Positions 33,520 to 42,144 of a DNA stretch of 50,358 nt are shown here, piece by piece. Where the stretch lies: assembly GCA_029881995.1 (NCBI GenBank), contig JAOULO010000022.1:1-50358 (forward strand), read 5' to 3'. Below the pieces are notes generated by a model. The model made no database searches and was not told where the DNA came from. It was given only the letters and a program-made list of their open reading frames with translations. This DNA is from Gammaproteobacteria bacterium. Lineage in GTDB: Bacteria > Pseudomonadota > Gammaproteobacteria > UBA6429 > Thiohalophilaceae. Position numbers and translations under genes: made by a program. Each line of letters opens with the position of its first letter. Position 1 is the first letter of the stretch.

Positions 33520-34551
33520 ATGTTCGGGTCTCATAGCGCTTTATCGGTTAAGCAAATTTATCTGGGCAGTATGTTGCTTATCCTATCTTCATTCGCCCAT
33601 GCTGTTCCCATCACCCTGAACGATGGCACAACGGATTTTACCGCTGAACTTAATACTGGCAGCACAAACACGGGAGTCATTTTTTTCCACGGTCGAGGCC
33701 AGAACCCCAATGGGGATGTTGTTCGTCAATTGCAGAACAGCCTGAACGCACGCGGCCATACTACCCTGTCCCTGTCCAACCCACTTGCCTCTGATGGAAC
33801 GACCAACTTCTCAAGCTATGCTGCCAATGAAGACATTCTTGATAATCTGGCCTTTGCCCGGCTGGATGTTGCTTTGCAAGCTATGCAGAGTAATGGAATC
33901 GATAAACTGGTCTTTGCTGGATTCAGTTTTGGCGCACGACTGATGACAGCAAGTACAGCAGCATGGAATTTAGGCTTATTAAATACATATGGAATGGAGC
34001 TTGCTGGGCTGGTTGGTGTAGGCATGAGTCATACCCTATCAGGTTCAACACCTACTATCGCCAATCCCACAACACTTGATGACATTAATGTTCTTGACAC
34101 CATCGGCAACCTTGCCTTGATTAACACTACCCCGGTGCTTGATATCTATGGCAGCAATGATACACAGAATGCGAATAGCGCTAACAGCAGAAAGAACTCT
34201 TACGCGGGTCCTGCAGAAAATTATGAACAGCTTAGTATTCAATGCCCTGAAAGAAACGGCACATACTATGCGCGTAATAGTGGTAATTACCAAATTTATT
34301 ATAATGAAGGCCTGTCAACTGAAAGTCAGCGCGTTCGTCGCTGTCACCAATTACGAAATGGCTATTTGTTTGACGGTGTCAATTATGTAGAAGATGTAAT
34401 TCTGCGTGGCTACCCAGATGCACCACTTGAGAAAACAGTCAATAACTGGTTTATCAATAATATTGAGCCGACCGCTGTATCTGAACCCCCATCAATACTT
34501 CTGATGTTATCAGGTATTTTATTCATTCTTGGTGTGTACAGACGCAAATAA
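33520..34551 (+). CDS. Secreted alpha/beta hydrolase with PEP-CTERM-like tail
   Basis: 343 residues from the ATG at 33520, chosen because GGGGAGGA lies just upstream; the frame is open to 33424. The signal peptide ends near SSFAHA. An alpha/beta-hydrolase core follows: the oxyanion strand VIFFHGRGQNPNG, the nucleophile elbow FAGFSFGARL (G-x-S-x-G), and an acid-like LDIYGSNDTQN. The C-terminus has SEPPSILLMLSG, a hydrophobic helix and a basic end (YRRK), which looks like a PEP-CTERM sorting tail with EPP in place of PEP. This suggests an exosortase-processed esterase or lipase-like enzyme; the substrate is unknown. A strong terminator follows. Confidence 0.78.
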   Translation: MFGSHSALSVKQIYLGSMLLILSSFAHAVPITLNDGTTDFTAELNTGSTNTGVIFFHGRGQNPNGDVVRQLQNSLNARGHTTLSLSNPLASDGTTNFSSYAANEDILDNLAFARLDVALQAMQSNGIDKLVFAGFSFGARLMTASTAAWNLGLLNTYGMELAGLVGVGMSHTLSGSTPTIANPTTLDDINVLDTIGNLALINTTPVLDIYGSNDTQNANSANSRKNSYAGPAENYEQLSIQCPERNGTYYARNSGNYQIYYNEGLSTESQRVRRCHQLRNGYLFDGVNYVEDVILRGYPDAPLEKTVNNWFINNIEPTAVSEPPSILLMLSGILFILGVYRRK

Positions 34552-34581
34552 TAATTCAAACCTGTACAACTCATTTAATAT

Positions 34582-34606
34582 AAAAGCGCCTTATTGGCGC
34601 TTTTTT
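34582..34606 (+). terminator. Rho-independent terminator of the hydrolase gene
   Basis: AAAAGCGCC and GGCGCTTTT pair around a 5-nt loop and continue into a T run, about 30 bp after the stop codon. Confidence 0.9.
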
Positions 34607-34863
34607 CTTAATTAGAGGTATTAGCATTTAAATAATCTGATCAAATTTCAAACATGTCTTTTAAACAAACAATTATATTAAGTAAAAGCCCATAAACCTG
34701 ATCCAGATCAACCCTTTAAAATAAATTTACACACGTCAACAAAATAATTTTCAGTTAGTGATTAATTTAACATTTTAAAAATTGCTAAGTGTAGTTCGCT
34801 GTCTATACTTCCTCTCACAATTTTCACAACCGTCATAAGGAAACTCGTAAATTATTTAATGGT
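34607..34863. other. AT-rich spacer before the PhnD-like gene
   Basis: Together with the preceding terminator this forms a 312-bp gap. It is AT-rich, and I see no gene or strong promoter. AAGGA occurs about 19-23 nt before the PhnD-like start, rather far for a ribosome binding site. Confidence 0.4.
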
Positions 34864-35703
34864 ATGGATATGATCGTTAAAAACAAGGGTAAATTTCTCT
34901 CCAGTCTTTTATTTATTACGCTTTATTTATTCACGAATATTACATTTGCCGAAGAGACACTGGTCTTTTCTGCACCACCACGCGAGTCAAAGGCAGCTGG
35001 CATTAAAACCTATGCGCCTATCGCCCAGTACCTTTCTAAAATAACGGGTAAAAAAGTCGTTTATGAACACCCAGGCACCTGGCCCAGTTACACCAGCAAT
35101 ATGCGTCACAATAAATATGATTTTGTCTTTGATGGGCCACATTTTGTAAGCTGGCGTATTAAACACCTGAACCATCGACCTGCCGTTAAAATTCCCGGTA
35201 ATTTTGTGTTTGCCTTTGTCAGCAAGAAAAACAATCACAGAATTAAACGTGTTAATGATCTGATTGCCAAGAAAATCTGTGGTGAGGCACCGCCTAATCA
35301 GGGCACACTGCAACTATATAGCCTGTTAAATAACCCTATGCGCCAGCCTACCCTGATACCCATCAAAGGCTGGAAAAATATCTATCGCGCCATGATAGCC
35401 GATAAATGTGAAGCCGCCATTGTGCCGCTGCATGTTTATAAAAAACTGGATCCCAAGAATATCAATACTCGTGTTATTTATACCTCCAGACCGGCATCGG
35501 GTCAGGCAATCACTGTAGGGCCACATATTGATAACGAGGACTTCAGAAAAATACGAACTGCCCTGCTGGATAAAAATGGTCAACTGGCACTGAAAAACCT
35601 GCAACGACGTTTTTCATCACCGCCTTTGATTGCAGCACAAACATCTGAATACCGTGGTGTATACAGCCTGCTTCAAACTTCATATGGGTTTGATGTGTAC
35701 TAA
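34864..35703 (+). CDS. PhnD-like periplasmic binding protein
   Basis: 279 residues with a signal peptide ending near TNITFA. The mature protein has the PhnD/phosphonate-binding fold order: LVFSAPPRESKAAGIKTYAPIAQYLS at the start, then VYEHPGTWPSYTSNMRHNKYDFVFDGPHFVSWR, and QGTLQLYSLL in the second lobe. PhnD proteins bind phosphonate, phosphite or phosphate for ABC import. No ABC permease or ATPase genes adjoin it, so it may serve a distant transporter or a sensory role. An ATG two codons downstream is an alternative start. It seems monocistronic, with a hairpin after the stop. Confidence 0.82.
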   Translation: MDMIVKNKGKFLSSLLFITLYLFTNITFAEETLVFSAPPRESKAAGIKTYAPIAQYLSKITGKKVVYEHPGTWPSYTSNMRHNKYDFVFDGPHFVSWRIKHLNHRPAVKIPGNFVFAFVSKKNNHRIKRVNDLIAKKICGEAPPNQGTLQLYSLLNNPMRQPTLIPIKGWKNIYRAMIADKCEAAIVPLHVYKKLDPKNINTRVIYTSRPASGQAITVGPHIDNEDFRKIRTALLDKNGQLALKNLQRRFSSPPLIAAQTSEYRGVYSLLQTSYGFDVY

Positions 35704-35715
35704 TAAATTCACCGG

Positions 35716-35736
35716 GGGTTGAAAAATTTTCAGCCC
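35716..35736 (+). terminator. Weak hairpin after the PhnD-like gene
   Basis: GGGTTGAAAA can pair with TTTTCAGCCC over part of its length, but no strong U tract follows. It is a possible weak terminator in the 115-bp gap before the APC permease gene. Confidence 0.35.
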
Positions 35737-35818
35737 TTAATCATTCAACACACCTCCAAATAAGTTTCTTTACCTGTGGTTGTAACAAACCAGGCAGTTG
35801 ATACGCTAAACTAGCCTT

Positions 35819-37033
35819 ATGGCTCATGAACTCAATCGAACTCTCAGTCTTCCCTTACTGGTATTTTATGGTGTGGGTACCATCCTTGGTGCCGGTATCT
35901 ATGTGCTGGTTGGTAAGGTTGCCGCCTATTCGGGTATGTATGCCGTCATGTCCTTCCTGCTGGCATCGATCCTCGCGGGGTTTTCCGCCTTTTCCTATGC
36001 CGAACTTTCAGTACGTTATCCCAAAAGTGCTGGTGAAGCGGTTTATATTGAACAGGGATTTCATCGCCAACACCTGTCAACAATAGTTGGGCTATTGATC
36101 GTATTGATGGGGTCTGTATCCACAGCCACCCTGATGCATGGCTTTGTCGGATATCTACATGTGTTTGTCGACTGGCCATCAACCCTGGTGATTATTGGAC
36201 TTGTCGCACTGATGCTGTCCATTGTGATCTGGGGTATCGGACAATCGGTTTTCATCGCCGCTGTCATGACCATTGCCGAAGTCATCGGCCTTTTAATTAT
36301 CCTATGGGTGGCAGGCGATAGTTTTACAACATTACCCGATCGTTTGCCTGAACTGGTACCCAGTCTGGATGCAATGGCCTGGAGTGGTATCCTACTCGGG
36401 GCCTTTATCGCCTTTTATGCCTATATTGGCTTTGAAGATATTGTTAATGTCGCAGAAGAGGTAAAGACACCTGAGAAAAACCTGCCTCGCGCGATCATCA
36501 TCGCCCTGGTGGTGACAACTCTCTTTTATATTCTTATCGCTACTGTTAGCATTCTCACCATTCAACCCAGCAGGCTGGCGGAAAGTGATGCCCCCCTTGC
36601 CATGCTGTATCAGGCATCAACCGGGCAGTCGCCGACTGTCATAACGGTTATCAGTCTGGCATCGGTATTAAATGGCGCACTCATACAGATCATTATGGCT
36701 TCACGTGTATTATATGGAATGGGAAGGCAGGGCTGGTTACCAGCACATCTTGGCAAGGTTCATGGGGTAACACGTACACCTGTGCTTGCCAGTCTCACTG
36801 TAGGTTTTATCATTCTGACTTTTTCCCTGATACTACCTCTACTCAGTCTTGCAAAATTAACCAGTTTTATCACATTGAGCATTTTTGCATTAATAAATCT
36901 GGCCCTCTGGCGTATCAAGCATCGTGATAGTAAAACTGCAAGCTTCACTGTTCCTTTATGGGTACCAATTTGTGGTTTTTTCAGTAGCAGTGCCTTCCTG
37001 CTATTTCAGATAATTCATTTTATGCGTAACTGA
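35819..37033 (+). CDS. APC-superfamily amino acid permease
   Basis: 404 residues with about twelve hydrophobic segments. The N-terminus (LSLPLLVFYGVGTILGAGIY) carries the APC substrate-binding GxGxxxGAGIY signature. The segment IAFYAYIGFEDIVNVAEEVK and the following basic KNLPRAI are the conserved TM6-7 region of APC transporters. Substrate specificity cannot be read from the sequence. The stop overlaps the start of the TauE/SafE gene by 1 nt (TGATG), so the two are translationally coupled, with the DUF3617 gene following 18 bp later. Confidence 0.88.
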   Translation: MAHELNRTLSLPLLVFYGVGTILGAGIYVLVGKVAAYSGMYAVMSFLLASILAGFSAFSYAELSVRYPKSAGEAVYIEQGFHRQHLSTIVGLLIVLMGSVSTATLMHGFVGYLHVFVDWPSTLVIIGLVALMLSIVIWGIGQSVFIAAVMTIAEVIGLLIILWVAGDSFTTLPDRLPELVPSLDAMAWSGILLGAFIAFYAYIGFEDIVNVAEEVKTPEKNLPRAIIIALVVTTLFYILIATVSILTIQPSRLAESDAPLAMLYQASTGQSPTVITVISLASVLNGALIQIIMASRVLYGMGRQGWLPAHLGKVHGVTRTPVLASLTVGFIILTFSLILPLLSLAKLTSFITLSIFALINLALWRIKHRDSKTASFTVPLWVPICGFFSSSAFLLFQIIHFMRN

Positions 37034-37824
37034 TGTTAGAAGGGTTTGTCATCTATCTTATTCTTGGTGCCTTTGTCGGTGTCATTGCTGGCCTGTTAGG
37101 TGTGGGTGGGGGCCTGATCATGGTGCCGGTTCTGATCATGCTGTTTCAACATTATGATTTTTCGTCAGAAATTATAACCCACCTCGCAGTTGGCACTTCC
37201 CTGGCCACCATTATGCTGACCTCAATATCTTCGGTACGGGCACACCATATTCATGGTGCCGTACTATGGCCGGTATTCAATAAATTAACACCGGGAATCA
37301 TTCTCGGCACCCTGGCCGGTTCCTGGCTGGCCAGTCTTATCAGCTCTGATGCCCTAAAAATCTTCTTTGGTATTTTTGAACTGACAGTGGCCCTGCAAAT
37401 GGCACTGGAGTTACGTCCCAATGCATCACGTAGATTACCTGCCTGGCCGGGAATGAATCTGGCAGGCGGCCTGATTGGTGCCGTCTCTGCCATGGTTGGC
37501 ATTGGTGGTGGTACCATGACCGTGCCCTTTCTGGTCTGGTGTAATATCCGAATTCAACAGGCCGTTGCCACTTCCAGTGCCTGTGGCTTGCCTATTGCCA
37601 TCGCAGGCAGCGTGGGATTTATGATAACAGGTTGGCAGAACCCACAATTACCTGCCGGCAGTACCGGCTTTATCTTCTGGCCAGCATTTTTAGGGATTAT
37701 TCTTACCAGTATCGTAACCGCCCCACTGGGAGCCAGGCTGGCCCATCGATTGCCTGCCGGTACACTGAAAAAAGTCTTTGCAATATTTCTTGCTATACTC
37801 GGGATACGTATGCTGCTTGGATAA
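37033..37824 (+). CDS. TauE/SafE-family sulfite/sulfonate exporter
   Basis: 263 residues with about eight transmembrane helices. The N-terminal repeat contains GAFVGVIAGLLGVGGGLIMV and the second repeat contains GAVSAMVGIGGGTMTVPFLV, the paired GVGGG/GIGGG signatures of TauE/SafE (former DUF81). Family members export sulfite, sulfoacetate or related organosulfur anions. In a bacterium with Apr and Soe a sulfite-handling role is attractive, but that is inference. Coupled to the upstream APC permease gene. Confidence 0.88.
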   Translation: MLEGFVIYLILGAFVGVIAGLLGVGGGLIMVPVLIMLFQHYDFSSEIITHLAVGTSLATIMLTSISSVRAHHIHGAVLWPVFNKLTPGIILGTLAGSWLASLISSDALKIFFGIFELTVALQMALELRPNASRRLPAWPGMNLAGGLIGAVSAMVGIGGGTMTVPFLVWCNIRIQQAVATSSACGLPIAIAGSVGFMITGWQNPQLPAGSTGFIFWPAFLGIILTSIVTAPLGARLAHRLPAGTLKKVFAIFLAILGIRMLLG

Positions 37825-37842
37825 AAAACCAGGACTGACTGA

Positions 37843-38292
37843 ATGCAGAAAAACAATTTTCAACAAAAACTAAAACCATTCTTACTAAATGCGATATGTA
37901 TTTTTATAGGTTTTGGTCTGTTTACCAACACTGCCCTTGCCAAAATAAAATATGGTATGTGGGAAATTACCGTCAAGGTACAAATGGATGGGATGCCCGT
38001 TGATACCCCACAGGAAAAAATTCAAAAGTGTATTACACGAAAAAATCTAACGCCCGGAGATAATAACGATAAGGAAGGTTGTGATATGGACAAGGTCAAC
38101 CGCAAAGGTGATACCGTCAGCTGGACGGTTAACTGTGCCAGGGACAAACACACCATGAAGGGTACCGGTGTCGTTGTATATTCTGACAATACCATGACCG
38201 GTCATGCCCAATTTCAGGCCGGTGGCAAAGGTCTGGCTACCATGAAAATGAAGTTACAATACAAAGGTAAAAGGCTTGGCAAGTGTAAATAG
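37843..38292 (+). CDS. DUF3617-family periplasmic protein
   Basis: 149 residues with a signal peptide ending near TALA. The mature protein begins KIKYGMWEITVKVQMDGMP and includes KCITRKNLTP, GCDMDKVNRKGDTVSWTVNC and GTGVVVYSDNTMTG. This GxWE/C/C/C pattern is the DUF3617 family, periplasmic proteins of unknown function. Four cysteines in the mature part could form two disulfides. The gene sits 18 bp after the TauE/SafE gene and is convergent with the DsrE-like gene (3 bp between stops). Confidence 0.8.
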   Translation: MQKNNFQQKLKPFLLNAICIFIGFGLFTNTALAKIKYGMWEITVKVQMDGMPVDTPQEKIQKCITRKNLTPGDNNDKEGCDMDKVNRKGDTVSWTVNCARDKHTMKGTGVVVYSDNTMTGHAQFQAGGKGLATMKMKLQYKGKRLGKCK

Positions 38293-38295
38293 TTG

Positions 38296-38787
38296 TTATG
38301 GTTTGCTTCGGCTATTAATAACAATCAGCTTATAATCCAGTGCCAGATAATCATTAATCTGAGCAGGACCCGCCGCAGCCACATCGACATAGGCTGGAAA
38401 ATCTTCATCGCTCAGACCTTCCCAACCTGCAAAGGTGCCACAGAGATGAACCGGTACATCTTCTTTCTTTAAAGTTTGTGTCAAAGAATGAATCTTTTTC
38501 TTTGATTTATTTTTGGTTTTTTGCAGCGCAAACTGTTCACGACCATGAGTAACAATGGCAACCGTCAAACCGGGAAACCGTTTACGCAGGCTTTTGATGT
38601 AATCCCGCGCCAATGGCAGGGCCCAGGCCAGACCATCACGGTCACCGGTAACAATCTCAATCACCACACCGGGAGGGGCATTCTTTTCGGCAAGAATCCT
38701 GTCTATGCTAGTGCCAGAAGATGCGCAGGAGACCAGGGGTAATAACAAAATTAACTGAAACAGGAATAGACCAGAGATTTTTTTCAT
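38296..38787 (-). CDS. DsrE-like lipoprotein
   Basis: 163 residues from the ATG at 38787. The frame is open to 38904, but only this start gives a lipoprotein signal (KKISGLFLFQLILLLPLVSC, lipobox LVSC). The mature domain has a DsrE/DsrF-like fold order: VVIEIVTGDRDGLAWALP, VAIVTHGREQFAL, DVPVHLCGTFAGWEGLS and YLALDYKLIVINS. The single cysteine in VHLCGT corresponds to the reactive cysteine position of sulfurtransferase-like DsrE proteins. Most DsrE proteins are cytoplasmic, so a lipid-anchored periplasmic version is unusual. It is divergent from the porin-like gene. Role unknown. Confidence 0.72.
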   Translation of the reverse strand: MKKISGLFLFQLILLLPLVSCASSGTSIDRILAEKNAPPGVVIEIVTGDRDGLAWALPLARDYIKSLRKRFPGLTVAIVTHGREQFALQKTKNKSKKKIHSLTQTLKKEDVPVHLCGTFAGWEGLSDEDFPAYVDVAAAGPAQINDYLALDYKLIVINSRSKP

Positions 38788-38978
38788 TCGTACAACACCA
38801 TATACATAGAATACTGAAGAGTATAGCAAGGCCCTGGCGCACAAATTGTCACGAAAGTATTCTAATTTGGTTGCTTTGTCATAACCCCACTGATATAAAG
38901 TCAAACTGCTAATTCTATGTGAAAAGACCGTTTAGACTGGTTCTTCATAAGGCTTAAACAGATTTCAGGAAATTCCAT

Positions 38979-40076
38979 ATGTTGCACGGCCATATTCAAA
39001 ATCGATTTCTATTTGTCGCTCTTTTATTTGTCAGTATGCTTCCCTGGTCTGCTCAGGCCGACATACTTCTTAACAAACAACACGAATTAAACCTGTTTGG
39101 TGATATTCGTTATCGTTATGAAAAAGATGAGCGCTCCGGTGACGAGCCTAGGGAACGCACCCGCAGTCTGCTACGTGCACGCATTGGGGCCAGTTTTAAA
39201 CCTAACAAATTGTGGATGGGTAAACTCCGATTAAGCACCAATTCAAGTTCATCCAATTCACGGGACACGACACAGAGCACCAGTAATACCGACAAGAATG
39301 ATGACTTCGGTCTGGACCAGGCCTTTGTGGCCTATACTCCTTCACCTTTATTCAACATGGTACTGGGTAAGGCTGACTTTGCTTTTTATCAACAGAATGA
39401 AGTTTTCATGGACAAGGACATTAACCCTGAAGCTGTTTCTATCATCACCAACCTGGGTGGTCTGTCTTTTAGTGGTACTCGAATTACACTCATCGAAAAC
39501 GACTGGAACAAAGATGTCACGGCCGATGCCTACCAGATGGTTTATCGCAATGGCGGCATCTCCTTTGCCTATGGTGTCGCCACGATTGATGGACATAAGC
39601 AATATGGTCGGGATACAAACAACGATAGCACTAATGATGTACTCGGTTTTCAATCGGATGAATACACCATCATTACGGCAGAGGAAAAACGGGGCAACTG
39701 GGTATTCGGTATTGAATACATTACCAGCAACTCAGATTCTGCCGATACAGCACGGATTCTCTCCTATGAACAACAGTTGGGCCCAGCCTATGGTTTCCGT
39801 ATATATAAGTATATGGTGGAAGGCATGTCGGTGATGGGTGATGGCATGTTTTCACAGAATGACTTCCCGGTCGAAGGCAACACCGGTGTCAGTAATTTTG
39901 AAGGCTATAAACTGCAGATTGATTTTATCACCAGCAAGACCAGCAGCGTGGATTTGAGTTTTTATGAGATGGAGCGTATCCATGATCCGGCCTCATTGAG
40001 ACCAACAGCCAGTGATGCCATCATGACTCGCAACAAACAGAAGCGCATGCAGTTAAACTTTAATGTCCAGTTCTGA
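38979..40076 (+). CDS. Outer-membrane beta-barrel, porin-like protein
   Basis: 365 residues with a signal peptide ending near WSAQA. The mature chain is made of alternating amphipathic strands (LFGDIRYRYEKDE, LLRARIGASFKPNKLWMGKLRL, LQIDFITSKTSSVDLSFYEM) and ends in phenylalanine (NFNVQF), the outer-membrane barrel signature. It resembles putative porins of sulfur- and nitrate-respiring proteobacteria; channel specificity is unknown. AGGA lies about 8 nt before the ATG. It is followed by the convergent moaA (9 bp between stops). Confidence 0.8.
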   Translation: MLHGHIQNRFLFVALLFVSMLPWSAQADILLNKQHELNLFGDIRYRYEKDERSGDEPRERTRSLLRARIGASFKPNKLWMGKLRLSTNSSSSNSRDTTQSTSNTDKNDDFGLDQAFVAYTPSPLFNMVLGKADFAFYQQNEVFMDKDINPEAVSIITNLGGLSFSGTRITLIENDWNKDVTADAYQMVYRNGGISFAYGVATIDGHKQYGRDTNNDSTNDVLGFQSDEYTIITAEEKRGNWVFGIEYITSNSDSADTARILSYEQQLGPAYGFRIYKYMVEGMSVMGDGMFSQNDFPVEGNTGVSNFEGYKLQIDFITSKTSSVDLSFYEMERIHDPASLRPTASDAIMTRNKQKRMQLNFNVQF

Positions 40077-40085
40077 TTAAAGCGT

Positions 40086-41060
40086 TTAACCACCGGTCAT
40101 CGACATAAAGCGAACTACCTGTTGGGGATTTTCCCTGAACTCATGTTTTTCCGGCTTCAGACCGATGGCCTTAATGATGTGCTGTTTGAGTTCTTCATCA
40201 CTGATACCATCTCGTAACAGGGGCCGCAGGGCATAGCTGTGGTCCTGGCCAAGACACATATAGAGTGTTCCATCGGCCGACAGGCGTACCCGGTTACAGG
40301 TCTCACAGAAATGTTGTGACATGGGGGTAATAAAGCCGATGCGTAGTTCCGTGCCGGCAATACGCACATAGCGGGCCGGTCCGGCACCGTGCATCACGCT
40401 GTCGATAAACTCATACTTTGCTGCCAATTGTTGCTGAATCTCATGCAAGTCCACATAGTGGTTGGCAGCCTCACGTCCCGTATCGCCCATGGGCATGGTC
40501 TCGATAAATCGCAAAGTGAAATCATGTTCGATACAGAACCGCACCATGTCTTCCACTTCGTCTTCATTGACCCCTTTCATCACCACCATATTGATCTTGA
40601 TGGGGAAAAAGCCAGCCTGCTTGGCGGCCATGAGACCGGCCAGGGTCTTGTCCAGTTTGCCACTGGTAATGGATTTATACCGTTCGGCCTGCAAGGTATC
40701 CAGGCTGACATTGATGCGAGAGATACCTGCCTGTTTGAGTGGCTGGGCCAGTTTTTCCAGGCGAGTGGCATTGGTGCTAAGGGACAGGTCGTTGATTCCC
40801 GGCAGGGCTGCGAGGCGGGCGGCCAGCTGCTCGAAGCCTTTTCTAACCAGGGGTTCACCACCGGTAAGACGAATGCGCCGGGTACCCAGTTCGCTGAAGA
40901 CCCGGATGACCCGTTCGACTTCATCAAAACTCAGCCATTCATCCGGCTCCTGAAAATCCTTGAAGCCTTTGGGCAGGCAATAACTGCAACGTAGGTCGCA
41001 CTGGTCTGTCACCGAGAGGCGTACATAATCGATGGAGCGGCCGAAGGGATCTTTAAGCAT
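40086..41060 (-). CDS. moaA: GTP 3',8-cyclase (molybdenum cofactor synthesis)
   Basis: 324 residues from the ATG at 41060 (MLKDPFGRSIDYVRLSVTDQ), the normal MoaA start; an upstream ATG adds a non-homologous stretch. The radical-SAM motif is CDLRCSYC near the N-terminus. The second [4Fe-4S] site is FCETCNRVRLSADGTLYMCLG, and the chain ends MTGG with the double glycine needed by MoaA. It converts GTP to 3',8-cyclo-GTP in the first step of molybdopterin synthesis. This cofactor is required by SoeA and by the molybdoenzyme at 42867. It is divergent from fnr, with a 203-bp spacer holding no further gene. Confidence 0.95.
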   Translation of the reverse strand: MLKDPFGRSIDYVRLSVTDQCDLRCSYCLPKGFKDFQEPDEWLSFDEVERVIRVFSELGTRRIRLTGGEPLVRKGFEQLAARLAALPGINDLSLSTNATRLEKLAQPLKQAGISRINVSLDTLQAERYKSITSGKLDKTLAGLMAAKQAGFFPIKINMVVMKGVNEDEVEDMVRFCIEHDFTLRFIETMPMGDTGREAANHYVDLHEIQQQLAAKYEFIDSVMHGAGPARYVRIAGTELRIGFITPMSQHFCETCNRVRLSADGTLYMCLGQDHSYALRPLLRDGISDEELKQHIIKAIGLKPEKHEFRENPQQVVRFMSMTGG

Positions 41061-41263
41061 AATTACGAGGATAACCAGGTTGATTATCGCAAGCATAGGG
41101 GATAAGCGACTGTCTGTATACCCAGCTTAATTGGTTTAAAACATGCAACTCTCAGGGTTATTAGTTTTTTGTATCAAATCATTAGTTCAGACTTTTTTAC
41201 TCAGGTATGATTTGCTAATCTTGACTCAATAACTAAACAATAAAAAATACAACGGGTGGAAGA

Positions 41264-41989
41264 ATGGCTACCGCAGGCAGTAACCTTAAACTTATTCATG
41301 TTAAATCAGCCTGTGAAGCCTGCCGAGTACGCGAACTTTGTCTACCCACCTCCCTGAACGATCAGGATGTCTCACTGATTGATGATTTGGTTATCCGACG
41401 TGCGCCGCTTAATAAAGGTGATTTTCTCTATCGTACTGGTGACAAATTCAGAGGCATTTATGCCCTGCAATACGGTGCGATCAAAACCTATGGTGTCACA
41501 AGACAGGGGCGAGAACAGGTCACTGGTTTTCACCTGGCTGGTGAAGTGCTGGGACTGGATGCCATTGACGAAGAAATCCATCCCTGTAATGCCGTAGCCC
41601 TGGAGAAGACCGAGGTCTGTCAGATCCCATTTCACAAACTGGAACAACTCTCCACCACCATCCCTGGCCTTTTACATAATCTGTCCAAAGTCATGAGCCG
41701 TGAGATCAAACATGAAGAACATGTATTGATGATGTTGGGCGGTACAACAGCCGAACAACGCATCGTGCGCTTTATCCTTAACCTGAAACAGCGCATGTCC
41801 AAGAGTGAAGTGATGGGATATAGCTTTAAACTCTGTATGTCACGCCAGGATATCAGTAATTATCTCGGCCTGGCCCTGGAGACCGTCAGTCGACAACTAA
41901 CCAACCTGCAGGATCGGGATGTTTTAGAAATTCATAACCGTTACATCACAATCCTCAATCCTGAAGAACTGCAAAAGCTTGCTGATTAA
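41264..41989 (+). CDS. fnr: FNR-type oxygen-sensing transcription regulator
   Basis: 241 residues of the CRP/FNR family. The four Fe-S cysteines of FNR are present: Cys17, Cys20, Cys26 (C-x2-C-x5-C) and Cys108 (HPCNAV). The cyclic-nucleotide-binding-like domain spans about 35-150. The helix-turn-helix reads SRQDISNYLGLALETVSRQL, whose E-x2-S-R recognition helix is that of FNR, binding TTGAT-N4-ATCAA. It should activate anaerobic respiration genes when oxygen is low. A matching site lies directly upstream of the next operon. GGTGGAAG precedes the ATG, and a terminator follows the stop. Confidence 0.93.
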   Translation: MATAGSNLKLIHVKSACEACRVRELCLPTSLNDQDVSLIDDLVIRRAPLNKGDFLYRTGDKFRGIYALQYGAIKTYGVTRQGREQVTGFHLAGEVLGLDAIDEEIHPCNAVALEKTEVCQIPFHKLEQLSTTIPGLLHNLSKVMSREIKHEEHVLMMLGGTTAEQRIVRFILNLKQRMSKSEVMGYSFKLCMSRQDISNYLGLALETVSRQLTNLQDRDVLEIHNRYITILNPEELQKLAD

Positions 41990-42001
41990 GCCACCTCATA
42001 C

Positions 42002-42023
42002 CCTAGTCTTTCACTAGGTTTTT
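42002..42023 (+). terminator. Rho-independent terminator of fnr
   Basis: CCTAGT and ACTAGG pair around a 5-nt loop, followed by TTTTT, 13 bp after the fnr stop. This separates fnr from the FNR-controlled operon. Confidence 0.85.
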
Positions 42024-42043
42024 AATAACTTTTAAATTTTGCA

Positions 42044-42057
42044 TTGACCTATATCAA
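42044..42057 (+). promoter_or_regulatory. FNR box and class II promoter of the molybdoenzyme operon
   Basis: TTGACCTATATCAA matches the FNR consensus TTGAT-N4-ATCAA with one mismatch. Its centre is at 42050.5. A -10-like TATCCT lies at 42081-42086, so a start near 42092 would place the box at -41.5, the standard position for FNR class II activation. The strong ribosome binding site AAGGAGGT of the first gene follows at about 42133-42140. Confidence 0.8.
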
Positions 42058-42144
42058 GGCTCGTTTGCCCATAAACAGTCTATCCTTATTAGAGCGCTTT
42101 ATATAACTATTATTAAACTTAAGGTTGCCTGATAAGGAGGTAGC

